From Dendrocalamus latiflorus (Eukaryota; Streptophyta; Magnoliopsida; Poales; Poaceae): a stretch of DNA of 64,000 nucleotides. Location of the stretch: positions 19,825,412 through 19,889,411 of the forward strand of contig CM029663.1 in assembly GCA_017311315.1 (NCBI GenBank), written 5' to 3'. Below are positions 1-11,058 of the stretch, one piece after another (positions within the stretch are counted from its first letter, which is position 1; the number at the start of each line of letters is the position of its first letter). Under the pieces are notes generated by a model that ran no database searches, was not told the DNA's origin, and saw only the letters and a list, made by a program, of their open reading frames with translations. Position numbers and translations under genes: made by a program.

Positions 1-430
1 GTGCTCGTCATCACCACTGCTATCCTCCATGGGCTCAGAGCGTGATTTAAACTCACCGTCGGCCTCCTCCATGCACCGTTGAATCCTTGCCGGCCAAGCT
101 CAACCTCTGAGCTTGAAACTTCACCCAGTCAACCTCCTCCTCCAAGCGCTGCTAAGACATCACGGACCGACCTTCTCTTTGTGTGTCATGGAAGTTGCAA
201 CGATCGTCCTTTGCACACTATCTTCCACATCTCAACCTATCGTCCCATCTTGAGCCAAGGAAGTCTCAAAATGTGTGCATGCAATCTGTTTGACAAAATG
301 CACAAATAGAATTTGTTGTTAGTTATGCAAGTTCTGTTCACGCTCTTGTAATATAGAACTTTAGAAACAACTTATTACTTGAAATAAAATTTTAGTTTCA
401 GTTTATTCATGTGCATATGTATATGGATTG
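1..430. other. no gene recognised
   Basis: No convincing coding region is seen. Short open frames exist on both strands but have no recognisable family, no consistent splice structure and mixed composition. The minus strand between about 1 and 170 reads as short acidic peptides in two frames, which could be the edge of a gene lying outside the window, but this is weak. Confidence 0.4.
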
Positions 431-434
431 TCGT

Positions 435-1560
435 ATTTAAAGTTTGCAAAAAAATTCAAGTTTTATATTGGGAGTTTCAAGTTGTCTTCAAGTATCAACC
501 CCCTACTTCAAAAATAAGTTTCACATTTTCGTTGGATTCAGGTTTCATGTTCCAGGATTCACACAAGTTTTAGTAGGTTTCAAGTTTCATAATTGGAGTT
601 TCAAAAACAAGTTTGCATTTACATGAGTTTCAGGTTTTAAGTATTAGGTTTCAACACAAGTTTCAATAGTTTTAGGTTTTACACACACAGTTTCAAAAAT
701 AAGTTTTACATTTCCATGAGTTTCAGAGTTTCAAGTCTCATATTTTATGTAAATTTCACTAGGTTTTAGGTTTTCATATTTGAAGTTCCAAAAAACAAGT
801 TTCAAATTTTCATGAGTTTCAGAGTTTCAGGTCTCATGTTTTATTTAGGTTTCACTAGGTTTTAGGTGTTCATATTTGTAGTTCCAAAAAACAAGTTTCA
901 CATTTTCATTAGTTTTAGAGTTCCATGTTTCATGTAAGTTTTAGTAGGTTTCAAGTTTTCATGTTTGCAGTTTTAAATATTTTTCATGAGTTTTAGGTCT
1001 CAGATTTAACACAAGTTTTAGTTGGTTTTAGGCTTCATATTTGTAGTTCCAAAAACAAGTTTCTCATTTTCATGAGTTTCAAATTTTCAATTCGCAAGTT
1101 TTAGCATGTTTCAGAGTTTATATTTGGAGTTTCAAATATTTTTCCATGGGTTTCTGGTTTCAAATATGAGATTTTACACTAGTTTCAATATGTTTTAGAT
1201 TTAATGTTTGGAGTTTATAGATATGTTTCATATTTGTTTTCATGAGTTTTAGTTTCAACATCTTAGGTTGCAGGAAGTTTCAACATTCAAGCAAGCTACA
1301 TGAAGTATTAGAAAAGTAAGTTTCAATAGATTTTCAAAAAGTTCCATCAAGTTTCATATTTTGAAGTCCAAGGTTTTAAAATGTTTCGTAAAATTTTAAA
1401 TTTTCAAGTGAAATCCAAAGTTTCAAAATGTTTCAAAAAGTTTTAATGTTTCAAGTCTCAAGTTAGGTTTCAAGTTATCATATTTGGAGTTTCAAAATAG
1501 TTTTTATGAGTTTTAGGCCTCAAGTTTTACACAAGTTTTAGGCCTCAAGTAATATTTTAT
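435..1560. repeat. degenerate GTTTCA-rich repeat tract
   Basis: For about 1.1 kb the plus strand is built from imperfect variants of GTTTCA, AGTTTCAAG, GAGTTTCAGG and TTTCATG, spaced roughly every 10 to 40 bases. Some blocks recur at larger scale, for example phrases around 690-790, 795-890 and 900-960 that share the order 'fused GTTTCA, AGGTTTTAGG, TTCATATTTG, AGTTCCAAAA'. This suggests an old tandem array with a unit near 100-110 bp that has decayed. No coding potential is seen. Isolated copies of the same word continue to about 2,550. Confidence 0.6.
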
Positions 1561-3050
1561 CTATGAATCATTACGTTTCTATGGTGAAGCCTAACATCTC
1601 TGAAATATGAGTTTCAGCTCTAAAAACTTGAGGCTTCAATGATGAAACTAGAATAAAATATCACGAACCAGATCGATACATCTTGAAACCAGAATAAAAC
1701 TTCTCAAAACAATTTTTCCATGAAATTTCATATATACAGGAAACACAAATGTTGTAAAAATAATGCACCAACACTCTTGCATAACTAGTTGGGAGTTAGC
1801 CAAACAATATATCACAATCTTCTATAAGAAACATTTTCATATCACTACAGCTAAACAATTCATCATCCACGACTATACTTCCATACAAACATGATGTTCA
1901 AAAATGTTGTAGCTGCCACTCCAAAACATTATGTAAAAATAAAAGAAGCCAGTAACATATGTTGAAATTGTTGTTACATGAATTACATACCACAAAAGAT
2001 GCTATCTTTTTAAAGTTTAGCAGCCTACGTAAATGTACAAAAGATAAGCAACTATTTCTATTTTTTGTTCATTAATCTATGAGAACAACAAGAAAGAGCT
2101 TCTGATTTTGCATGAGCTTCTCTCAGTCATTGACATCCTCTTTAATCAAATCAACTTGCAAGTAGCATTGCACAATTGGTTCAATTCAAATGTTACACTT
2201 GCAGGAGCGGGTTACCATATGGAGGCTAACAAGAAGTATAAATCTGAGCAAGCTTTCCTTAGGAACCTGCAATTTTCACTACTTGTGTGTGTTACTCCTG
2301 CATAGCAACTCCAGTTTCAGCAAGACCATTAGCTTCGGCATCATCACCTACAACCAACCAAAAAAATGGGGAAAATGAAAATACATAAGGAATTTGAACA
2401 AAGAGTTTCAAGTATAATACAAAACCGATTTGAAGTCTGAATGGAGAGTTTCAAGTCTTATATCTAGTTTGAAGTATAGTAACACACGCTGTTATAACAA
2501 AAAATACAGTGAGACCTAAGTTCAATACCTCATTAGTAGAGAGTTTCAAGTCTTACATCCAATGAGAATGATCCCGAAACAACCACAGAACATCAAACCT
2601 AACATCGATAAAAAATTTTAAACATAGAGCTGGAATTCATCGGATATGGACACTAATACAAGCATCACATTGGGGGAGAAATGGCTCTAAATAAAACATG
2701 TATCAACTTTGTCGATGAAAGATCAGGGGTAGAGAAATGGGAATAGAGGAGGACGGAGATGGAAGGAATACAGAGAGGAAGGGCTCTAGGATAGGAACAT
2801 GGGCAGATAAGAAATTCCACGGGAGGAGGTGCACGCAGCCGCATAGCACACATCGAGCTCATCACGAGCCTCGGGCACGTCAGGACCTACCTCGATGCAC
2901 GAGTTATCAGCCGTGTCCTCCCTCCCGTCTGGGGCCAAGCCAACGCCTCTCATCTGTTATCTCTTTATCTCGGTTTTGTTTTTGTATTGTTTTGCTCCGG
3001 CGCCAGTTCAAACCAGCCAAACGCGGACACTTGGAACGTTCGTGCCCATC
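1561..3050. other. AT-rich intergenic DNA, no gene recognised
   Basis: Mostly AT-rich sequence with scattered GTTTCA words continuing from the tract to the left. From about 2,820 it becomes more GC-rich as it approaches the LEA promoter. Open frames here have no recognisable products. Confidence 0.45.
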
Positions 3051-3053
3051 ACA

Positions 3054-3075
3054 CCGCGTGTCCTCCCTACGTGGC
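3054..3075 (+). promoter_or_regulatory. ABA-response complex: CE3-like element plus ABRE
   Basis: Bases 3054-3065 read CCGCGTGTCCTC, eleven of twelve bases identical to coupling element CE3 (ACGCGTGTCCTC) known from the barley HVA1 promoter. They are followed directly by CCTACGTGGC at 3066-3075, an ABRE with an ACGT core. CE3 plus ABRE is the described ABRC3 module of HVA1. A further ACGT core (ACACGTGC) lies at 3099-3106. The module sits about 60 bp upstream of the TATA box of an HVA1-like LEA gene, so ABA and drought induction is a well-supported inference. Confidence 0.8.
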
Positions 3076-3134
3076 GGCCATGTACAAGCTCATGCACGAC
3101 ACGTGCCCAGGCCTCTTTCGCAGCTGATGAAGCG

Positions 3135-3140
3135 TATAAA
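3135..3140 (+). promoter_or_regulatory. TATA box of the LEA gene
   Basis: TATAAA in a GC-rich setting, 112 bp upstream of the LEA start codon and just downstream of the ABRE module. A transcription start about 30 bp further on would leave a leader of about 80 bases. Confidence 0.7.
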
Positions 3141-3251
3141 GAGGACGAGGCTCCTAAGCTGCTCCTCATTGTTATTGCCAGCCCTGAAGAGTTCAACGCA
3201 GCCTTACATTGTTAATTCGACACCGTGCAGTTTTCCGTTGTTGTCAGTGCG

Positions 3252-4016
3252 ATGGCTTCTCGTCAGGATCAGGCTAGCTACCGCGCCGGAGAGACCAAGG
3301 CCCGTGCCAAGGTAAGTTTCGTGCGCGCACTATTTCCGCCGTGCCATGCCATGCTTCTTAAGACTTTCGTGCAAGTATTTGCTCGACTTATTGCGTTCCA
3401 GGAGAAGACGGGGTACGTGATGGGCGCGGCGCAGGAGAAGGCGCGGGAGGCCAAGGACACGGCGTCCGACGCTAAGGAGGCGACCAAAGAGAAGGCGTGC
3501 GAGGCCAAGGACAGGGCCGCGGACGCGACGGGCCGCGCGATGGACAAGGGCCGCGGCGCCGCGGACGCGACCAAGGAGAAGGCGTTCGAGGCCAAGGACA
3601 AGGCGGCCGACACGGCGCAGGCCGCCAGGGAGCGCGCCCGCGACGGCACGGAGCAGTCCGGGAGCTACATTGGGCAGACGGCCGACGCCGCCAAGCAGAA
3701 GGCGGCCGACGCCGCGCAGTACGCCAAGGAGACCGCGCTGGCCGGCAAGGACAAGACCGGCAGCCTCCTCCAGCAGGTGGCTCCCACTGCTTACACACAC
3801 GTACAAAGTAACCAGTGCATCTTGTAGCACACGTGCTGATCGCTGGAAGTATCGTGCCTGGACTCTGTTTTGTAGGCAGGGGAGCAGGTGATGAGTGCGG
3901 CAGTGGGGGCGAAGGACGCGGTGGTGAACACGCTCGGAATGGGAGGGGACAACAACGGCAGCACCAACGCCGCCGGCAAGGACACCAGCACTTACAAGCC
4001 TGGGAGGGAACACTAG
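3252..4016 (+). CDS. group 3 LEA protein, HVA1-like
   Basis: Late embryogenesis abundant protein of group 3 (LEA_4 family), of the barley HVA1 type: a hydrophilic protein that protects cell components during drying. Exons 3252-3311, 3402-3776 and 3876-4016 give 191 residues. Both introns are GT-AG and phase 0. The first intron is 90 bp without a stop, so an unspliced frame runs through it. The N-terminus MASRQDQASYRAGETKARAK and a C-terminal block with GAKDAVVNTLGMGGDN match HVA1 closely. Between them lie about ten degenerate 11-residue repeats of the type AxxAKxKAxEA, giving an Ala/Lys/Glu-rich amphipathic helix with no hydrophobic core or membrane segment. The start is chosen because it matches the family N-terminus; an upstream in-frame extension to 3225 lies in the leader. 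A CE3/ABRE promoter module lies upstream. The repeat region has more Arg and Asp than HVA1. No lesions are seen. Confidence 0.9.
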
Positions 4017-4359
4017 AAGATGGATGCTTGTGTGCTTTTGGTAGTAATTGTGCTAGTGTCAAAGTGTCTCTTTATGTATGTTCAACCAGTTTTAGTTTGA
4101 TTTCGACGTGTCACACTTCGGTCTTATGTAAGTTGTGTTCGTGTTTTATTAGCTGGTTCTGAGGAGGTTGTAACTTGTCCGGACAATCTGGCGGGAGGAG
4201 GTTCTCCATAGTCGACCTGACGCCTCCATTGGACCATTGCATGTCTGCGTTTTTGCGATCTAATAAAGTTGGAATCTTTGTTTCGTTTAGCGATGTGCAC
4301 TTGTTTTGTGATCTTCCTGACGTTATACTAGCACGGTCACGCGTGCGTAAATTATGCGT

Positions 4360-4509
4360 GTCCTACTCTTGTTCTGTTGGTCCCTGCAAATTGCAAAAGT
4401 GATGTACGGTGTCCTACTCTGGTTCTGTTGGTCCCTGCAAATTGCAAAAGTGATGTATGGGGTCCCTACTCTTCTTCTGTTGGTCCCTGCAAATTGCAAA
4501 AGTGATGTC
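4360..4509 (+). repeat. tandem repeat, 3 copies of 51 bp
   Basis: Three near-identical units begin at about 4360, 4411 and 4462, each holding TCCTACTC, then TCTGTTGGTCCCTGCAAATT and GCAAAAGTGATGT. It lies about 350 bp downstream of the LEA stop codon. Copies differ by a few bases, so it is a fairly recent local duplication. Confidence 0.85.
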
Positions 4510-5009
4510 CGCCCTGATCAATATGCCTTCAGTTTCTGGCTTCAGCTTCTTTTTGCACTGTTCATAAATTTCGTCTTTTTCTGAACTTTTGGCTTTTTTT
4601 GAGTTTTTTTACCGGTTCTTTTTTCCTCGTATTTGTTTACATTATACGTGATGGGCTAATATATTTTTTCTATTTTTAAATTTTTTAAATTTAATTATGG
4701 TAAATAAGCCTCTGTCAGCTACAGTGCTTTTTTCAGCCAGCTACAGTGTTTTCAGCCATAAGCCATGAGGCTTTCAGCCGAACCGATCACCACCTAGCGT
4801 TTGGATGCCTGATGACTGCATAGGCTGCCAGTCGTGTACTCAATCGATCTGCATGAGTGCAATCATAACCAAGTCTTAATAGGTTGACAAAACTAATTGG
4901 CTTGTGAACGTAGTAACTGTTGCGGATAGTTTCAGTTTACGCTTTACACACAGTGCACAGGCACACCTTCTTTTTACGAATCACAGGCACACAAATTTAA
5001 GATGGGAAA
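4510..5009. other. no gene recognised
   Basis: T-rich intergenic sequence. Bases 4700-4780 hold a short repeated phrase (CAGCTACAGTG and TTTTCAGCCA) of a kind common in grass intergenic DNA, possibly an old MITE end. No gene is seen. Confidence 0.4.
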
Positions 5010-5155
5010 GTTGATCATATACCTTCTCTTCATTTTGCAAATTCAGGATTTACCCTCCCACCTCAATGACATGTGGGGTCATCATAAGTCACTGACACGT
5101 GGGCCAGGAGGGTAAATCCTGAATTTCCATCTAAGGGGAGGGTATACGATGAATA
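5010..5155. mobile_element. MITE-like hairpin, about 145 bp
   Basis: Long imperfect inverted repeat. The left arm holds TTGATCATATACC and AATTCAGGATTTACCCTCC (5040-5058). The right arm holds GGAGGGTAAATCCTGAATTT (5107-5126) and GGTATACGATGAA. The loop carries ATGTGGGGTCATCAT. Structure and size fit a MITE. I cannot define a target duplication, so the superfamily is open. Confidence 0.6.
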
Positions 5156-5270
5156 AAACCATTTAAGATACAGGAAAACAATGAAGTAGCAAATGTGCTA
5201 CTTATATAACAGAAGAAACAACTGAATACAGACAATCACAGAGAATCGAGTGTGTGTGTGAAGCCGGCGA

Positions 5271-5740
5271 ACGTGGTCGTAAATAGAGTTACGACCATGT
5301 CGATGAGCGGAGGTGTCCGCAAGTGTTGAAGACGTGGTCGTAAAGAAGTTACGACCATGGTCTCAGAGCAGAAGGCGTGGTCGTAAAGGAGTTACGACCA
5401 CAACGAGAAGACATGGTCGTAAAGCATTACGACTACACTAGCGATAGAACCTTCGACGTGGTCGACAGAATCACTGCGTTGTCGTAAGGAGCTACGACTA
5501 CGGTGATTGATTGTGGACGAAAAAGTGCAGCGCAGCAGCGGTGAACGTGGTCGTAACTTCAACTGAAGTTTACGACTATATGATCGGAGCAGCGAGGAGT
5601 GATCGGAGAGATCACAACATGGTCGTAACGACTATCAGCGTTGTTGAACCAGCAGAGCGGTCATAGTGACACAGAAGGTGGTCGTAACCTCTTGAACGTG
5701 GTCTTACGGCTGCAGGAGGTGGTCTTAGAGACTACAGAGT
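5271..5740. repeat. array of GGTCGTAA/TTACGACC hairpins
   Basis: At least six short inverted repeats of the form TGGTCGTAA, a short loop, then TTACGACCA occur at about 5271-5300, 5332-5360, 5374-5402, 5411-5436, 5477-5502 and 5544-5579. Partial copies lie near 5617-5636 and 5678-5740. Spacing is about 35 to 70 bp and the spacers are unlike each other. The hairpin core is therefore conserved better than the DNA between copies. It lies directly downstream (3' side) of the germin-like pseudogene on the other strand. No known family is recognised. Confidence 0.75.
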
Positions 5741-5793
5741 GGTAGTAGAGATCCTGAGGCAGTTGTAAAGTTTGTAACACTTGGATTTGATAT

Positions 5794-6265
5794 TTGATTG
5801 CATTGGCTTCGTCCTCTCCCATGAGGAACGTCTTGGCGAGGACCTACATTGGCATGGCCGGCATGGTCGCGAAGAGCGCGAACGTCGACATGACCACGCC
5901 GGGAGACTGGCGGTCGAACATGGCCAGGAACACCGTGTCGCTGTCACCGACATTGAGCTGGAAGTGCTGCAGCCCGTGGGGCATGACGAAGAGCTCATTC
6001 TCCCTGACAACCTTGGAGTACAGCCGGTTGGACCCCGACGTGAACCCACCATGACCTCGCCCCTAAGCACCACCACGAGCTCCGAGGAGAGCGGGTGCAA
6101 TTGCGGCAGGTTGAGCCCACCGGGCGCAAGGTTGGTGCGTGTGATGGAAAACCCCAGCGTGTTCAGGCCCGAGCGTGGGTGGAGTTGACACCGAAAGGGT
6201 TGCTGGTGCTGGCCTTGGCGATGATTGTTGGGTTTTCATCTAACATTTTGCAGAGGTTTTCGGTT
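5794..6265 (-). pseudogene. germin-like protein pseudogene (cupin)
   Basis: Reading the minus strand gives recognisable germin-like protein sequence: NPFGVNST, then GLNTLGFSITRTNLAPGGLN, HPLSSELVVVLRGEVMVG, SNRLYSKVVRENELFVMP, HGLQHFQLNVGDSDTVFLAM and SPGVVMSTFALFATMPAMPM, ending near VLAKTFLMGEDEA. Germins are secreted cupin oxidases or SODs of the cell wall. The pieces fall in different frames: a shift between NPFGVNST and the GLNTLG block, another after GEVMVG, and a stop after MPM. Cupin box 1 normally has HxH; here the first His is Gln (QLH), so a metal ligand is lost. The signal-peptide region is missing. Without an open frame this is a pseudogene fragment. Confidence 0.8.
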
Positions 6266-6315
6266 CCTCGGCATTTTATAGTTCCGTCCACAATTGCATA
6301 TGAGACTAGAGGGTA

Positions 6316-6700
6316 GAGACTTATTTATAGACTCTACTTTCACGTATTACAAAGCAACCTATCTATTTTGGGTACACTATGAGACTTCTGAACCATATCA
6401 CCAACCATGATCAGGCATGTCAGTTTTATAAGTCTATAAAATATTAGTACATAGCACACATGTGTGAGTCACGTGACATGATCAGATTATTTACAAGATT
6501 AATTTCAATATGATCATGTGGGCTAATAGCCTGCAGAGCTGATCCTACAAAACAAACATAGCTATTCCACCCCGTGCTATATCCAGGTTAAACATATACA
6601 TGCATATTAAATTTTAGCAAACTCGATCTTAATAAATATGTCTACTATATTTCAGCATAGCCGTTCTCAGCATCTCGAGTATTAATTCCTTGAGTTAAAT
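6316..6700. other. AT-rich, no gene recognised
   Basis: AT-rich sequence between the germin-like pseudogene and the decayed Copia. It may hold the 3' LTR of that Copia, since it lies just beyond the RNase H end, but I can see no TG...CA borders to support this. Confidence 0.35.
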
Positions 6701-6711
6701 TCTGCATCAAA

Positions 6712-9150
6712 TTATTCCCTATCAAATACATCAATAATATGAATAATTCTACATTGATTTAAACAGACAATGACCACGATAAACATTGAAAGCCACATAA
6801 ATAAACATTCCAACACCTTCCACTTGTCTAAAACATTTCTATCAATAAACTTAAGTCCCATGTAATTAACATGCTTACAAAATAATTCCTGACTAATTGG
6901 CTTAGTCAGTAAATCTGTAACCATATCAATGCTCGGCAAATAAACTGAACGAATAGACTTGAGTCTATTTAGTGCATCACGAATATAGTGATACATTCCT
7001 TCAATGTGTTTACTTTTACTATAAAATTTAGGATCTTTTGAGACCTTTATCGCTGCTTGATTATCATAAAAAATAGTGACAGGTTGAGATGTATATTCCA
7101 CGACCTTAAGTGATGCAAGAAGTTCCCTGAACCATACACCTTCTTTTACCGTTTAGAATGCAGCAATGTATTCAGCTTCCATGGAGGAAAGAGCAACCGA
7201 ATCATGTTTTCTACTGCACTAAGAAATAGTACCTCCTGCCAAAGTACATAGATAATCAGAAGTTGATTTTACACCATAACCAGAAGTTGATTTTATACCA
7301 AGCTTTCAATTCTATCAATATATTTTTTTATTAGAAGCAATCAAACTATCATCAACATATAAAGACATTAAGACAAAATATTTATCCATAACTTTTGTAT
7401 ATATGCAACGATCACCTTCCGTCAATGAGAACCATGTGACGTGATAGCATTATTTAAAAAATATACCATTGACGTAAAGCTTGTTTAAGACCATCTATGT
7501 GTGTGTGTGTATTCCTCTTCCAAAAGACCATTAAGAAAATTAGTTTTAACATCCATTTTGTGGAGTTCAAGATATAATAAGACATCAAAGCACTAATAAT
7601 ATGAATTGAAGTAAATTTTGTAACAAGAGAAAAAAAAATCGACAAAGTCAATACCTTTTCTTTCTATAATACCTTTAGCAATAAGCCTAGACTTATATTT
7701 GTTCACTAAACCTACTGCATTCAATTTCCCTTCAAAAATTCATTTACAACCTATGGGCTTATGGTTGTTTGGTAGATCAACAAGTTCCCAAACTTTGTTC
7801 TTTTCCATCGAGTTTAATTCTTCTTGCATTGTTTCCACCCATAGTTTTGATTGTAAGCAGTTTATTGGTTCTTTATAAGTTTTTTATTCTTCCTCTAAAT
7901 CTGAAATTTTAGAGTAAACTTTCCTAAGAATAAATAATAATCATCCAGATTTTGAGGTGTACTTAAATTCCTCCCACTTCTCCTAAGAATATTAGTGTTG
8001 AAAGTTTGATTTGTATTTTTCCAGGAGCTAAACCACATTCAGTGTGAGAATTAATATTAGATGTATCCATGTGTTTTTAGTGGAGTTTCAAATAATTCCA
8101 CCCTCATCCTCTTAGCACGACGAGGTGTGCTATGATCTAAAAATATGTATCTGTGCTTTCCACTAGTTTATCCTTTTCTAGATCATAAAACCTATACCCT
8201 TTTTCCAAAGAATAACAAACAAAAATTCCTGGTGTGCTTTTAGGCTGCAATTTTGTACGGTTTTGATTTGGCACTCTAATTTATGCATTACAACCCCAAA
8301 TAGCTAAGTGATTGTTACAGCATTAGATGACAAATGATTTAATAAATAAACTACAATATGCAGTGCTTCACCCAAAAAAGATAAAAGAAGATATGAATAA
8401 GCCATCATATACCTAACCATATCCATAATTATTCTATTCCTCCACTCAGCAACACTATTTTGTTGTGGTGTGTAAGGTATAGTATAATGATGAATAATTC
8501 TATGCTCTTTACAAAAATCATTTAATATTCCTGAAGTATATTCTCCTCTATGATCAGTTCTCAAAAGTTTGATCCTTCTATTCAATTGATATCCACTTCA
8601 GTGTGAAATGTCTTGAACACATCAAATCCTTCCGACTTATATGTAAGTAGATGCACACAACTAAATCTAGAATAATCATCAACAAATATGATAAAATAAA
8701 TATTTTAATCTCTAGTGGGAGTAGACATCTCACCATAAATATCAAAATAAATAATAGCAAGAGGCTCATTAGATCTTTCTGTCTTTTGAAAAGGCACACA
8801 GGTTATCTTACCCATTATACATGCCTTACAAATACCAAAATTCTCCCACTTAAACTGTAAAATTTTACAATTAATAAGCCTCTTAATTTTATTTTTAGAT
8901 ATGTGACCAAGTCGTAAATGTCATAAATAAGAACCTGAGCATGTGTTCCTATCATTAATATTCCTCACTATGGATTTATTTTCACCAACTAAGCAATTAA
9001 TATCATCATCATTTGATAGTTCATCAAGAAAATAAAAACCTTCATGACGAGTTTTAGTATGCACTAATTTTCCATTGAGCAATGTTTTAACTCTTTCCTT
9101 TTCAAACAATATATCATAACCAATAGATTTACACTGAACGGCGGTACTTC
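6712..9150 (-). pseudogene. decayed Ty1/Copia polyprotein
   Basis: Remains of a Copia pol gene read right to left on the minus strand. At 8921-9150 and leftward come GAG-pre-integrase pieces (RLGHISK). Integrase pieces follow at 8304-8800 (LRTDHRGEYTSGILNDFCKE and PYTPQQNSVAEWRNR), where the normal QNGVAER motif has changed. Damaged reverse transcriptase DNA runs to about 7200. The RNase H end is at 6712-7101, with VTIFYDNQAAIKVSKDPKF, KHIEG and DLLTKPI. Stops and frameshifts occur throughout. A (GT)n-like run at about 7496-7510 interrupts it. Both LTRs are unrecognised. The element is old and inactive. Confidence 0.85.
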
Positions 9151-9250
9151 CGATTCCCCTGATAAAAAGACAATTTCATTCCATTTCTTTTCAATCCTTC
9201 TTGATGATTTCCCTCTTATCTCTAATACCTTTTTTTCTCCTTGTTCTTAG

Positions 9251-10611
9251 ATGCCTAAGACAAGGTATGTCGGTCGCCATCTGTACTCCTCGTTAGTTGT
9301 TTCTGGAGACTCCTCAGACGCTCCGGCAGCCAGTGCCCTACCTCCTGCAGCTCATCCCCCTCTGAGGCTGCTCAGAAGGCTCAAGAGGATAAAGGGAAGG
9401 GGATTGCCTCTGATTCTGAGACGGAGTCCGAATAGCCAGTAAGCTCGCCCATGGAAGAATCTGAAGAAGATCTGGCTGATCGAGATGATCCTCAGATTGA
9501 TTTGAGGAATATTTCTGCTGACGAGTATGCCAGGCTGAGGCATAGGAACCAATTTGTGCTGCCCTGTAATTCCATCAATTCGAGGTTCCACACTAAGTTC
9601 CAAGAGCAGGTGTATGAGCAGCTTTATGGAAAGTCCAGATTTTTTTGTTGACCACAAGTATATTGATTGGGACCACTTGCACTCAATTGATAAATATGAT
9701 GGCACATACAGACTTTTTCATATGGCTGGGATACAGAATCTAGTGGCATTAAAGTATGATTATAATGAGGACATCATCAGGCAGTTCTATGCCACAATCT
9801 ACATCTCGCCAAACTTTCAGCATATGTCTTGGATGACGGGATGCTAGCCACTAGAAGCCAACAAGCATGAATTTGAATTGGCTTTGAAGACTGAGTCCAA
9901 CACCTATGAGAAGGTATATGATAGGCCAGCACTTGAGCTTCCTGCCCTCTCACAGTACTATGATCAAAACTCCAGATTCATTCCAGGCAAGCTGGTTGGA
10001 CTCCTCCCCATTCCTAGCCTAGTCAATAGAATCATCAATCACACCATTCTTCCCAAGAGTGGCAACTATGATGCGATCTGAGGCCATGCATGGAACCTCA
10101 TTAATTATGTCATGGAGGGTCGCAGATTTGACGTGGTTGATCTCATGATTAGGGAGATGGCATCTTCAAAGAATGACAGGATCAAGCGCATCAACTACGC
10201 TCCTTATATCATGGCCTTGATCCAGAAGAAGATTCAGTTTAGAGGTGGCTTGGATGGTGTTCACAATCCATATAAGCCTAGGGCTGATCCTCCTTTTCCC
10301 CCAGCTGCTCACCCTCATGTCCCTCAGCAGGCAGAACCAGCAGCAGCAGGAGAAACAGCAACAGGAGCAGCAGCACAGCCTGAGGAGGCAGGCCAGGTCT
10401 CACTTTCTTAGATCTACTCGGCCATTCTCCAGCTCTGCGATTCCCAGGCCGAGGGGTTCGCCTCTCTTTCCTCTAGGATGGATTCTCTAGATGGGAGAGT
10501 TGCAGCTATTGAGCAGGCTATGGCTTATCCTCCCTCTCCAGTTCACTATGGTCATCGTCGTCGACGTGACCCTTCTCCTCAGGGACTCCAGGAGTAGCCT
10601 TTTTGGTTATT
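9251..10611 (+). pseudogene. retroelement ORF remnant, plant-transposon-protein type
   Basis: A broken reading frame starts MPKTRYVGR and continues through frameshifts and stops. Recognisable blocks are an acidic stretch (MEESEEDLADRDD), HKYIDWDHLHSIDKYDGTYR, then DIIRQFYATIYISPNFQHMS, a block with FIPGKLVGLLPIPSLVN, and a Pro/Gln-rich tail. The 'RQFYATI' type block resembles the large family of grass ORFs annotated as putative plant transposon protein. It ends about 460 bp before a Sirevirus-like polypurine tract, so it may be the 3' (env-position) ORF of that element or an unrelated captured ORF. At least three disruptions are visible: a shift near 9640, a stop at 9847 and a stop at 10079. 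Function is unknown. Confidence 0.55.
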
Positions 10612-11058
10612 TGATGCCAAAGGGGGGAGAAGATCTGAAGATGGGATGAAGAAGAAGCTCTTAGCTCAAATTTATCTATATTTATGTATGAACTTTCTAT
10701 GTAATGACTTTTTGTGGTGTAATGAATTATCATGTCCTTATATGTTTCATATGATGTAATGAACCTTTGTGTCCATGTTTATGCCATGCCATGATAAATT
10801 TGCAATTGCATGCATCTTGTGCTATTTTTTTCCTTGTGCCTGAAATAACTTTCTATATATGCTATATATGCACATGTTTAGGGGGGAGCTTTCCCTATCT
10901 CGACTTTAAAAAGAGATAATTCACCAAAAAGCTCAAGTAAAATTTATTGCAAGAATTATTCTCGTTTAAAGTCACAAAGGAATATACGACTAATTGCTCA
11001 AACAAGTGGTATATTCAAAACTTTATTTCTCACATAAAACTTGTGTTGTCATAAATTA

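Noticed and set aside
3278..4062. Long minus-strand open frames over the LEA gene
   Set aside because: They are antisense to the LEA exons and arise from GC-rich codon bias; their peptides are low complexity.
5271..5740. CRISPR-like reading of the hairpin array
   Set aside because: Repeats are short imperfect palindromes with irregular spacing in a plant genome with no cas genes; CRISPR is not plausible.
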